Shown here piece by piece: positions 15,298-20,903 of a stretch of 20,903 nt of DNA. This DNA comes from an uncultured Eubacteriales bacterium. Its GTDB lineage: Bacteria; Bacillota; Clostridia; Lachnospirales; Bianqueaceae. The stretch's first letter is position 1; each line of letters begins with the position of its first letter. The notes beneath the pieces were generated by a model. That model saw only the letters and a list, made by a program, of their open reading frames with translations. It was not told where the DNA came from and ran no database searches. The stretch is taken from the NCBI GenBank assembly GCA_902493345.1, contig CABUPM010000036.1, positions 1-20,903 of the forward strand, written 5' to 3'. Both the position numbers and the translations under genes were made by a program.

Positions 15298-15319
15298 TCC
15301 GACGGATTTTTATTATAAT
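15291..15319 (+). promoter_or_regulatory. Promoter of the Nudix gene
   Basis: TTGTCA (15291-15296), a 17-bp spacer and a perfect TATAAT (15314-15319), 21 bp before the start codon. It shares five bases of its -35 box with the divergent GH106 promoter. Confidence 0.72.
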
Positions 15320-15340
15320 ATTGAAAAAAGGAGGGGAATC

Positions 15341-15811
15341 ATGATATATTCGACCCTATGCTATCTGGAACAAAACGGACAATATCTGATGCTGCACCGC
15401 GTCAAAAAGGAAAAAGATCTGAACCGCGATAAGTGGATCGGCATCGGCGGTAAATTTGAAGACAAGGAAAGCCCTGAAGACTGCATTCTGCGGGAATTCC
15501 ATGAGGAAACCGGTTACCGGCTGACAGAATACCGCTACCGCGGCATCATCACCTTTGTCAGCGACTGCGCTCCAACTGAATACATGCACCTTTTTACCGC
15601 CTCGGCCTACACCGGGGCCCCGATTGTATGCGATGAAGGAGAACTTGCGTGGATCGACAAGAAAAAGCTTCTCTCCCTGACACTCTGGGAGGGCGACCGT
15701 ATTTTCCTAAAGCTTCTGGAGGAAGAGATCCCTTTCTTTTCCCTGAAGCTGGTCTATCAAGGGGATCATCTGCAACAAGCCGTGCTGAACGGAAAGCCTT
15801 ACGCAATATAA
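15341..15811 (+). CDS. Nudix hydrolase, 8-oxo-dGTP diphosphatase (MutT)-like
   Basis: A 156-aa cytoplasmic Nudix protein. The complete Nudix box starts at Gly37 and includes Glu43, then REFHEETGY (51-59), which binds Mg2+ and hydrolyses nucleoside diphosphates linked to another group. Its length and the VKKEKDLNRDKWIGIGGK lead-in match the MutT/8-oxo-dGTP diphosphatase branch, so removal of oxidised nucleotides is likely but not proven. AGGAGGGG precedes the ATG at 15341. It is a single gene; the hairpin directly after its stop has a T-run only on the other strand. Confidence 0.9.
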   Translation: MIYSTLCYLEQNGQYLMLHRVKKEKDLNRDKWIGIGGKFEDKESPEDCILREFHEETGYRLTEYRYRGIITFVSDCAPTEYMHLFTASAYTGAPIVCDEGELAWIDKKKLLSLTLWEGDRIFLKLLEEEIPFFSLKLVYQGDHLQQAVLNGKPYAI

Positions 15812-15835
15812 AAAGCCGGAGGCAACGCCTCCGGC
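15811..15835 (-). terminator. Terminator of tRNA-Arg
   Basis: GCCGGAGGC and GCCTCCGGC form a 9-bp GC-rich stem around three bases (15815-15835). On the minus strand it is followed by TTTTTATA; on the plus strand the next bases are CTAAAAT, a poor terminator tail. It therefore fits the tRNA, while the Nudix gene may only borrow the hairpin as a 3' end. Confidence 0.82.
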
Positions 15836-15841
15836 CTAAAA

Positions 15842-15914
15842 TGCACCTGGAAGGATTCGAACCCTCGACGCGTGGCTCCGGAAGCCACCGCTCTATCCCC
15901 TGAGCTACAGATGC
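15842..15914 (-). tRNA. tRNA-Arg (CCG)
   Basis: A full 73-base cloverleaf on the minus strand. The acceptor stem is GCATCTG/CAGGTGC with one G-T pair, the D arm GCTC...GAGC, and the anticodon stem GTGGC/GCCAC around TTCCGGA, giving CCG. The T arm is GAGGG TTCGAAT CCTTC. The discriminator base is A and no CCA is encoded. Confidence 0.96.
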
Positions 15915-15935
15915 ATATCTAATTAAGACTATATT

Positions 15936-15964
15936 AGTATAGACCAAAACCCCAGAATTTGCAA
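15936..15964 (-). promoter_or_regulatory. Promoter of tRNA-Arg
   Basis: On the minus strand TTGCAA (15959-15964), a 17-bp spacer and TATACT (15936-15941), 21 bp before the tRNA 5' end. Confidence 0.75.
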
Positions 15965-16001
15965 GTGTTTTTTTGAATTTCGCGCAATATTTTCCCCGAA
16001 C

Positions 16002-16030
16002 TTGACTTTTTATGGCTTCTAGTATATGAT
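16002..16030 (+). promoter_or_regulatory. Promoter of the DapA-superfamily gene
   Basis: TTGACT (16002-16007), a 17-bp spacer and TATGAT (16025-16030). An AAGGAGG ribosome binding site follows at about 16057-16063. Confidence 0.75.
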
Positions 16031-16071
16031 AAACAAAAAGCTATTCTTAAAGTTCAAGGAGGTACAATATA

Positions 16072-16995
16072 GTGACAAATCAATTTCCTGCCGGTGTATG
16101 GCCGGTCATGCTGACGCCTTTTACCGAAGAAAATCAGGTAGACGATGCCGCATTGAAAAATCTGGTAGACTGGTATATTGAACGTGGAGTGGACGGTCTT
16201 TTTGCTGTCTGCCAGTCTAGTGAGATGTTCTTTCTCTCTCTGGAAGAACGGGTACATATCACCGAATCCGTCGTCCGTTATGCCGCGGGACGGGTTCCTG
16301 TCATCTCCAGCGGACAGGTCTCCGATACTCTGGAGGAGCAGATCCGGGAAGTTACGGCTATTGCCGCCGCTGGGCCCGCCGCCGTCATTCTGATCACCAA
16401 CCGCTTTGCCGCGGAGGATAAGGATGATGAGGTCTGGTTCGCCAACCTGAGTAAGCTGTTGGATGCGCTGGATCCTTCGATCCCTCTGGGATTTTATGAG
16501 TGTCCTTATCCCTATAAGCGCGTGCTGTCTCCAGAGCTTCTGGCCCGCTGCGCCGCTACGGGACGTTTCTATCTGATGAAGGATACCTGCTGCGATACAC
16601 AACAGATTCTGGCGAAACTGGATGCCATTCAGGGCACTCCTCTTCGTCTGTACAACGCCAATACCGCAACGCTTCTGGATACCCTTCAGGCCGGTGCCGC
16701 CGGTTACTCCGGCGTCATGGCCAACTTCCATCCGGAACTCTATGTATGGCTGTGCCGCAATTTTGCCTCTCAGCCGGAAACAGCCAAATACCTTGCTGAT
16801 TTTCTGACGCTTGCTTCCTTCATTGAGCACAAGCCCTATCCGGTAAACGCCAAATACAACCTGCAGCTGGTAGGGATCGGCAATACCCTGATGACCCGCA
16901 CGCGGCCTGCCTCCGATCTGAACGAGACAAACCGCAGCGAAGTCCGTCAGCTGAAGGAACTGTCCGACATGATCGCTCATAAATTAGGTCTGTAA
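16072..16995 (+). CDS. DapA/NanA-superfamily lyase or aldolase
   Basis: A 307-aa TIM-barrel protein of the dihydrodipicolinate synthase / N-acetylneuraminate lyase superfamily. The Schiff-base lysine is in FYLMKDTCCD (Lys170) and the catalytic tyrosine is in GFYECPYPY (Tyr142). The GTTGE-type motif that binds the substrate carboxylate in DapA and NanA is replaced by CQSSE (47-51). That makes true lysine-pathway DapA unlikely and suggests cleavage of another 2-keto acid or sugar acid. The start is GTG at 16072, supported by AAGGAGG 8 bases upstream. It is monocistronic, ending at a terminator. Its location among glycan genes is suggestive only. Confidence 0.85.
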   Translation: MTNQFPAGVWPVMLTPFTEENQVDDAALKNLVDWYIERGVDGLFAVCQSSEMFFLSLEERVHITESVVRYAAGRVPVISSGQVSDTLEEQIREVTAIAAAGPAAVILITNRFAAEDKDDEVWFANLSKLLDALDPSIPLGFYECPYPYKRVLSPELLARCAATGRFYLMKDTCCDTQQILAKLDAIQGTPLRLYNANTATLLDTLQAGAAGYSGVMANFHPELYVWLCRNFASQPETAKYLADFLTLASFIEHKPYPVNAKYNLQLVGIGNTLMTRTRPASDLNETNRSEVRQLKELSDMIAHKLGL

Positions 16996-17002
16996 ACCAA
17001 AT

Positions 17003-17043
17003 TCGCCTCCAATCTCACATGAGATCGGAGGCGATATTTTTAT
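17003..17043 (+). terminator. Terminator between convergent DapA-like and methyltransferase genes
   Basis: TCGCCTCC and GGAGGCGA pair, then one A-C mismatch, then ATCTC/GAGAT, closing an ACAT loop. TATTTTTATT follows on the plus strand and overlaps the stop codon of the convergent methyltransferase gene. The minus-strand tail is a weaker ATTTGGTTT. Confidence 0.85.
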
Positions 17044-17642
17044 TCCTTTACACACCGCAATACATGGAATCCGGATTGGCGTTCTACCGTCTCACAGTTT
17101 CCAAAGATTTGATTCAATTCCTTTACGGCAGAGGGCGCGCCCTGATTCTTACGGATCACCACATACAGGCGGCCGCCCGGGCGCAGCCACTGAAAGCTAT
17201 CCCGAAACAACCCATAGATCGTCTCCTTGCCTGCTCGAATCGGCGGATTGGTGATTACCACTTCTGCCCCTTCCTGCACTGCCAGCTGGTCTGCCGTCCC
17301 GACCGCAACGCGTTCCGACACGCCGTTTTTTTCAGCATTGCGCCTTGCGAGCTCCATTGCGCGGTCATTCACGTCAATCATGCTCACCTTGACCTGCGGA
17401 TATACTGCCGCCACCGCGACACCAATCGCTCCGTATCCGCACCCCAGATCTATCGCCGTTCCAGTCATGGCCGCTTCCTGCTCTATCACCGCATGGATCA
17501 GGATATCTGAACCATGATCCACCCGTTCCATCGAAAATACACCGTGATCCGTCAGATACCGCAGGCTATGTCCATTCACCTCATACCATATCTCCCGAAT
17601 GTCCGATCGGGAAGTCGGCGCATTGGTATAATAATGCTCCAT
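17040..17642 (-). CDS. Class I SAM-dependent methyltransferase, RsmC/YbxB-like
   Basis: A 200-aa protein with the SAM-binding motif DLGCGYGAIG (65-74), the acidic motif SMIDVNDRA, and NPPIR (132-136), a form of the NPPY motif of methylases acting on amino groups of bases. The arrangement matches the MTS domain of the RsmC 16S rRNA G1207 methyltransferases and Bacillus YbxB; RNA is the likely substrate. The ATG at 17642 shares its A with the stop codon of rsmA upstream (TGATG), with GGAGGG 7 bases before. A GTG at 17645 is an alternative start. The overlap implies translational coupling with rsmA. Confidence 0.87.
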   Translation of the reverse strand: MEHYYTNAPTSRSDIREIWYEVNGHSLRYLTDHGVFSMERVDHGSDILIHAVIEQEAAMTGTAIDLGCGYGAIGVAVAAVYPQVKVSMIDVNDRAMELARRNAEKNGVSERVAVGTADQLAVQEGAEVVITNPPIRAGKETIYGLFRDSFQWLRPGGRLYVVIRKNQGAPSAVKELNQIFGNCETVERQSGFHVLRCVKE

Positions 17643-18508
17643 CACTTTCCCTCCAATTCATTGGACAATGCCGCGAACTGTGCCAGCGTCAGCGCCTCTC
17701 CACGAATCTGTTCCGAGATGTTCAGACGCCGCAGCGCTTCCTGCACCTGTTCTTTTTCATAATCAAGCTCCTGACTGTTGCTCACACTGTTGACCAGAGT
17801 CTTCCGCCTCTGTCCGAACGCCGCGCGGATCAGCGCGAAAAACCGCTTCTCATCCTGCACCTGAACCGGTTTTTCCTTGTGCGTTGTCAGCTGTATCACG
17901 GCAGAGCCCACACCCGGGCGCGGCATAAAGCAATTGGGCGGAACAAACGCCGCGATCTCCGCTTCCGCATAATACTGTACCGCCAAGCTCAACGCGCCGT
18001 AATCCTTGGACCCCGGACCCGCCTGTATGCGCCGCGCGACCTCTTCCTGCACCATGACTGTCATCCCGGCCAGCGGAATTCCGCTCTCATAAAGCCCCAT
18101 AATGATGGGTGTCGTGATATAATACGGCAGATTCGCGATGACCTTGATGGGCTTTTCTATACCCCACTCCGCCAACTGTGCCTTCAGATCCAGCTTCAGA
18201 AAATCCTGATGAATCAGCCGTACATTGGGATAATCCTCCAGATTCTTCTGCAAAATAGGGATCAAACGGCCATCGATCTCCACCGCGATCACCTGTGCGG
18301 CCCGCTCGGCCAATACCTGCGTCAGGCTCCCGATCCCCGGGCCGATCTCCACACAAACATCTTCCTCATCGATTTGCGCGGCCCGCAGAATCTTTTCAAG
18401 TACGTGGAGGTCAATCAAAAAATTCTGGCCGAATTTCTTTAAAAACTGGAAATCGTTGGCTTGTAATATCTCTATCGTCTTTGCCGGTGAGGCAATTCGT
18501 TCTTTCAT
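17642..18508 (-). CDS. rsmA: 16S rRNA (A1518/A1519-N6,N6) dimethyltransferase
   Basis: A 288-aa KsgA/RsmA enzyme of standard length. KKFGQNFLID (24-33) opens the domain, EIGPGIGSLT (54-63) binds SAM, and NLPYYITTPI (126-135) is the catalytic motif for dimethylating adenines. The substrate is the helix 45 loop of 16S rRNA in late 30S assembly. In Clostridia rsmA often follows an M5 ribonuclease gene; here it starts its own unit with a promoter at 18554-18582. AAAGGGAT lies 7 bases before the ATG at 18508. Confidence 0.96.
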   Translation of the reverse strand: MKERIASPAKTIEILQANDFQFLKKFGQNFLIDLHVLEKILRAAQIDEEDVCVEIGPGIGSLTQVLAERAAQVIAVEIDGRLIPILQKNLEDYPNVRLIHQDFLKLDLKAQLAEWGIEKPIKVIANLPYYITTPIIMGLYESGIPLAGMTVMVQEEVARRIQAGPGSKDYGALSLAVQYYAEAEIAAFVPPNCFMPRPGVGSAVIQLTTHKEKPVQVQDEKRFFALIRAAFGQRRKTLVNSVSNSQELDYEKEQVQEALRRLNISEQIRGEALTLAQFAALSNELEGK

Positions 18509-18553
18509 CTGCTTATCCCTTTCGATTCTAGTGTTGCGATTCCTTACTTTATG

Positions 18554-18582
18554 ATTGTACCACGACTGACCCTATTAATCAA
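18554..18582 (-). promoter_or_regulatory. Promoter of the rsmA operon
   Basis: On the minus strand TTGATT (18577-18582), a 17-bp spacer and TACAAT (18554-18559) with TGG before it as an extended -10. Confidence 0.68.
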
Positions 18583-18594
18583 CCAATCCTCCAC

Positions 18595-18633
18595 TAAAAA
18601 AGTCCGCTGCAATTTTCAGGATTACAGCGGACT
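18595..18633 (-). terminator. Terminator of the isomerase-family gene
   Basis: On the minus strand AGTCCGCTGTAAT pairs with ATTGCAGCGGACT (one G-T pair) around CCTGAAA, followed by six T. It lies 11 bases after the stop codon. Confidence 0.9.
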
Positions 18634-18644
18634 GTCTGTAAAGA

Positions 18645-20063
18645 TTAGCGGGTGATGATATCCACCGGTACGTTAAAGATCTTGGCAACCTTGAGGATCG
18701 TATCAATATGTCTTCCGGTCGCCGCTGCCATATGATGCGTCGGGCCTGCTTCGCTCCAGCGGTTTACAAACTCTCTTGCGCCGCAGGTAAAGCGGGTTCT
18801 CATATTGGTGTCTCCAAAGGACAGGATCTTGCCCTCCTCGTTGACACCTTCTGCTACGACAAACTTGAAGTGACCGTCACGGTCCTGCGTAATCGCAAGA
18901 TACGTTACCGGGCCGGTATACGGATAGAACTGCGTCAGATAGCCGCCGCCGGTCTTGCCGTGGAATACCTTAACAATCTTCATCGTCGGCTTCTTATCGG
19001 AAATATCCGCATCGCCGCTTCCGGAATGTCCGATGATGCAGATATCATCGTTAAAGTCGATGGAGTACATCTCAGACAGCTGACCGGTTCCCGCGATCGT
19101 CTTCAGGATACTCATGGCCATGGCTACCTTCATATCGCCCTCTACCGCGCAAGCCGTTCCCTGCTTGATCAGCATGGAGAATGCCGGGATCAGCATGCTG
19201 TCCAGAACGCCGGCTTTTCCCTGAGCAAATCCGTCATAATGGGAAGCGATCAGGCCCAGATGCTCGTCCTTAACCCACTGCTCAAAGGCTACGACATACT
19301 TGGCCATCTCCCATACTTCCTCGATGCTGCCGCCGCCCTCGATATCGAAGGTGTCCAGAATCTCCTGCGCCTTGGCATGAATCGCCTGCTCATCCGTGAT
19401 GTTATCAGCGATCGCCCACATCTTTTCCCAGTCAAACTGCTTGGTATACAGGAACATTCTATTATACAGGTTGGTCTCATCGATATACAGATCCATCATA
19501 CCCGGATACGGACGGCCAATCTGCGCGATATTGGTATCACGGAATCTTCTTCTTACCTGCGCGGCACGGCACCAGTCCTCGATCTCTGCCTGTACGCCAG
19601 GATCGCCGCCCTCGACAACACCCGTGATTACGGCATGTCTCTTGCCCGCTCTCTCCAGGTCGGCAACAGCCTCGCCCACAGCGCCGCAGGCGTAACCCTC
19701 GCCCAGCCAGGACGCGATATCGGTATGATCATAATCCAACGCCTTCAGCTTCTGCACATTGACCAGAACTACCGGAACATCCAGATCCCGAACAGCCGGA
19801 AGCATATTGTACGAAGTGGCATAGGTCAGCATCTGCAAAAATACCAGATCAACATCCGCCGCGCGGAACTTGTCTCCGGCAACCATTGCCTGCTCCTTGG
19901 TCGTCACCATTCCTCCGTCGATAATCTCAACGGTATCCGGGATCGTTTTCTTGAACGCAGCGTACTGCGACTCAAATTCCGGTACCAGAGACGGGAACTG
20001 AGGAAGATAGGCTCCTAAAGCGATAGAAAATACACCCACTCTTGCTTTTGTGTTTACTAACAT
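18645..20063 (-). CDS. L-fucose/L-arabinose isomerase-family protein
   Basis: A 472-aa cytoplasmic protein of the ketol-isomerase superfamily that includes AraA and FucI. The length is close to AraA. Candidate Mn2+ ligands are Glu309 in AVEGDM, Glu331 in LSEMYS, His346 in IIGHSGSGD and His443 or 444 in PTHHMAA. The N-terminal GVFSIALGAYLPQFP start is AraA-like. Many members with this layout have not been assigned a sugar, so aldose-ketose isomerisation is likely but the substrate is open. AGGAGG precedes the ATG at 20063; the frame extends to 20084 but only through the ribosome binding site. It is monocistronic, with a terminator at 18595-18633. Confidence 0.83.
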   Translation of the reverse strand: MLVNTKARVGVFSIALGAYLPQFPSLVPEFESQYAAFKKTIPDTVEIIDGGMVTTKEQAMVAGDKFRAADVDLVFLQMLTYATSYNMLPAVRDLDVPVVLVNVQKLKALDYDHTDIASWLGEGYACGAVGEAVADLERAGKRHAVITGVVEGGDPGVQAEIEDWCRAAQVRRRFRDTNIAQIGRPYPGMMDLYIDETNLYNRMFLYTKQFDWEKMWAIADNITDEQAIHAKAQEILDTFDIEGGGSIEEVWEMAKYVVAFEQWVKDEHLGLIASHYDGFAQGKAGVLDSMLIPAFSMLIKQGTACAVEGDMKVAMAMSILKTIAGTGQLSEMYSIDFNDDICIIGHSGSGDADISDKKPTMKIVKVFHGKTGGGYLTQFYPYTGPVTYLAITQDRDGHFKFVVAEGVNEEGKILSFGDTNMRTRFTCGAREFVNRWSEAGPTHHMAAATGRHIDTILKVAKIFNVPVDIITR

Positions 20064-20079
20064 AGTCCAAACCTCCTGT

Positions 20080-20103
20080 TGCAATTTGCATAGCTATATT
20101 ATA
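20080..20103 (-). promoter_or_regulatory. -10 box and short inverted repeat upstream of the isomerase gene
   Basis: On the minus strand a perfect TATAAT is at 20098-20103, but no recognisable -35 box lies 16-18 bp upstream. Between it and the ribosome binding site is the odd palindrome TGCAAATTGCA (20080-20090). A missing -35 box plus a downstream palindrome fits regulated expression, though the evidence is thin. Confidence 0.4.
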
Positions 20104-20236
20104 CTACAGCTGCTAAAAAAAGGGAAGATATGTTTGACAAATTATCGGAAGATGGGGAAACTGTGGTTCGTTGTTGGTTTTGCGTACGGTCAACTTTTGA
20201 AATAATACCGATTGTCTAGATCCATTTTCGAGGTGA

Positions 20237-20416
20237 TCTTCCACCATTCAATTCTTCAAGCAGCCAATTGGAACGACACACACGCCATCCATTCAGCAAT
20301 TAAGCAAGTTGACGCAATTACAGTATGAACTCGCAAGCAAAGAAAGACATATTAAGAGGTTGGAAATGGAAAATGAATTGATGCGGGATTTTCTCTCGCT
20401 CACCGAAGGGAAGTGA
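20237..20416 (+). pseudogene. IS3-family orfA, C-terminal remnant
   Basis: An open stretch of about 59 codons ending at TGA 20414-20416. The latter half reads like the leucine-zipper end of an IS3-family OrfA (ELASKERHIKRLEMENELM, then RDFLSLTEGK). An in-frame stop at 20234 and the lack of an ATG near the start show that the N-terminal helix-turn-helix part is missing. No terminal inverted repeat could be recognised between 20104 and 20236; that stretch otherwise shows nothing coding. Confidence 0.6.
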
Positions 20417-20903
20417 GGACAGGTGTAAAGTATTTGGTGATCTACCGTTATAAAGATAAATACACAATAAGTGAAATGTGTAGATTTTTTGGCGTATCAA
20501 GAAGTGGATATTATGACTATGTAAAAAGAATGGATATACCTGCATGGGATTTGCCGTTAGCAGAAAAAATACGATCTTGTCAGGAAGACTGCGGTCAAAC
20601 CTACGGCTATCGCAGAGTTCATATATGGCTTGAAAAACAAGGCGTTTACCGTAATCCTAAAACCGTACTCAGAGTTATGCAGAAATATGGATTATTGTCT
20701 GTTATCCGAAGAAAGAAATATCGCAATTACAGCAATTATCTTCATCGTTATGACAATTTGTTGAACAGAGATTTTCATGCAGACAGACCAAATCAAAAGT
20801 GGGTTACAGATATTTCATACATACACACCAAACAAGGGAAGCTCAACCAACAGGATCGTATTCTGCTTACACAACTGCTTCATGAGGAACATGAATTACA
20901 CCC
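20413..20903 (+). mobile_element. IS3-family transposase OrfB, partial and apparently interrupted
   Basis: The frame opens with GTG at 20413, overlapping the orfA stop (GTGA), and stays open to the window end. It contains the HTH_21 region with GVSRSGYYDY and TYGYRRVHIWL, then ADRPNQKWVTDISYI, the first catalytic Asp of the DDE integrase core. IS3 family, with IS150-like features, is the best fit. After HTKQG (about base 20838) the expected core (YLSxIxDLxxxxIV) is absent and an unrelated KLNQQDRILL sequence follows. The remaining two catalytic acids are not seen. Confidence 0.8.

Noticed and set aside
15594..15947. A 117-codon minus-strand frame reading through the tRNA region.
   Set aside because: Part of it is simply the tRNA-Arg gene translated; the rest is antisense to the Nudix gene.
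16054..16980. A 308-codon open frame on the minus strand.
   Set aside because: It is the mirror of the DapA-like gene, which has a good promoter, ribosome binding site and catalytic motifs.
18708..20018. A 436-codon open frame on the plus strand.
   Set aside because: It is fully antisense to the isomerase-family gene, has no ribosome binding site or recognisable motifs, and arises from the codon bias of the real gene.

Overview
The window looks like chromosome from a strictly anaerobic Clostridia member, most plausibly Lachnospiraceae-like. The evidence is the gene content (rubrerythrin, a two-domain FprA flavodiiron protein, a putative group B [FeFe]-hydrogenase, two CmpB-family membrane proteins), strong AGGAGG-type ribosome binding sites, near-consensus sigma-A promoters with 17-bp spacers, and tRNA genes without an encoded CCA. 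No species can be named from sequence alone.

Layout. 1-1064: a truncated tRNA-Phe and a CPBP intramembrane protease, both minus strand. 1110-1146: back-to-back divergent promoters. 1175-1898: a cation/proton antiporter broken by an internal, out-of-frame deletion. 1904-2760: thioredoxin and a Dabb-domain protein, each with its own promoter and terminator. 2765-4585: a minus-strand sialidase-like propeller protein. 4687-6956: a CmpB-family membrane protein, rubrerythrin, and a histidine phosphatase behind a leaky-looking terminator. 6940-9522: a minus-strand pair, a second CmpB paralogue followed by a beta-lactamase-fold serine hydrolase. 9597-12113: the divergent fprA-hydrogenase operon. 12165-15242: a very large GH106-like glycosidase. 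15291-15914: a Nudix hydrolase and tRNA-Arg(CCG). 16002-16995: a DapA-superfamily lyase. 17040-18508: rsmA and a second methyltransferase, overlapping by one base. 18645-20063: an L-fucose/L-arabinose isomerase-family protein. 20237-20903: an interrupted IS3-family element that runs off the window.

Two themes stand out. The first is defence against oxygen and redox stress: thioredoxin, rubrerythrin, and an FprA oxygen/NO reductase translationally coupled to a hydrogenase whose H-cluster motifs look like group B. The second is glycan use. A sialidase-like protein, a GH106-like enzyme, a DapA-like lyase with an altered carboxylate-binding motif and a sugar isomerase lie within 18 kb but in separate transcription units, with no transporter or regulator alongside.

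The most interesting item is the fprA-hydrogenase operon. It suggests a direct route between H2 (or a shared redox carrier) and O2/NO reduction. Other points of interest are promoters that share or abut their -35 boxes, the decayed antiporter, and the abrupt end of transposase homology near the right edge.
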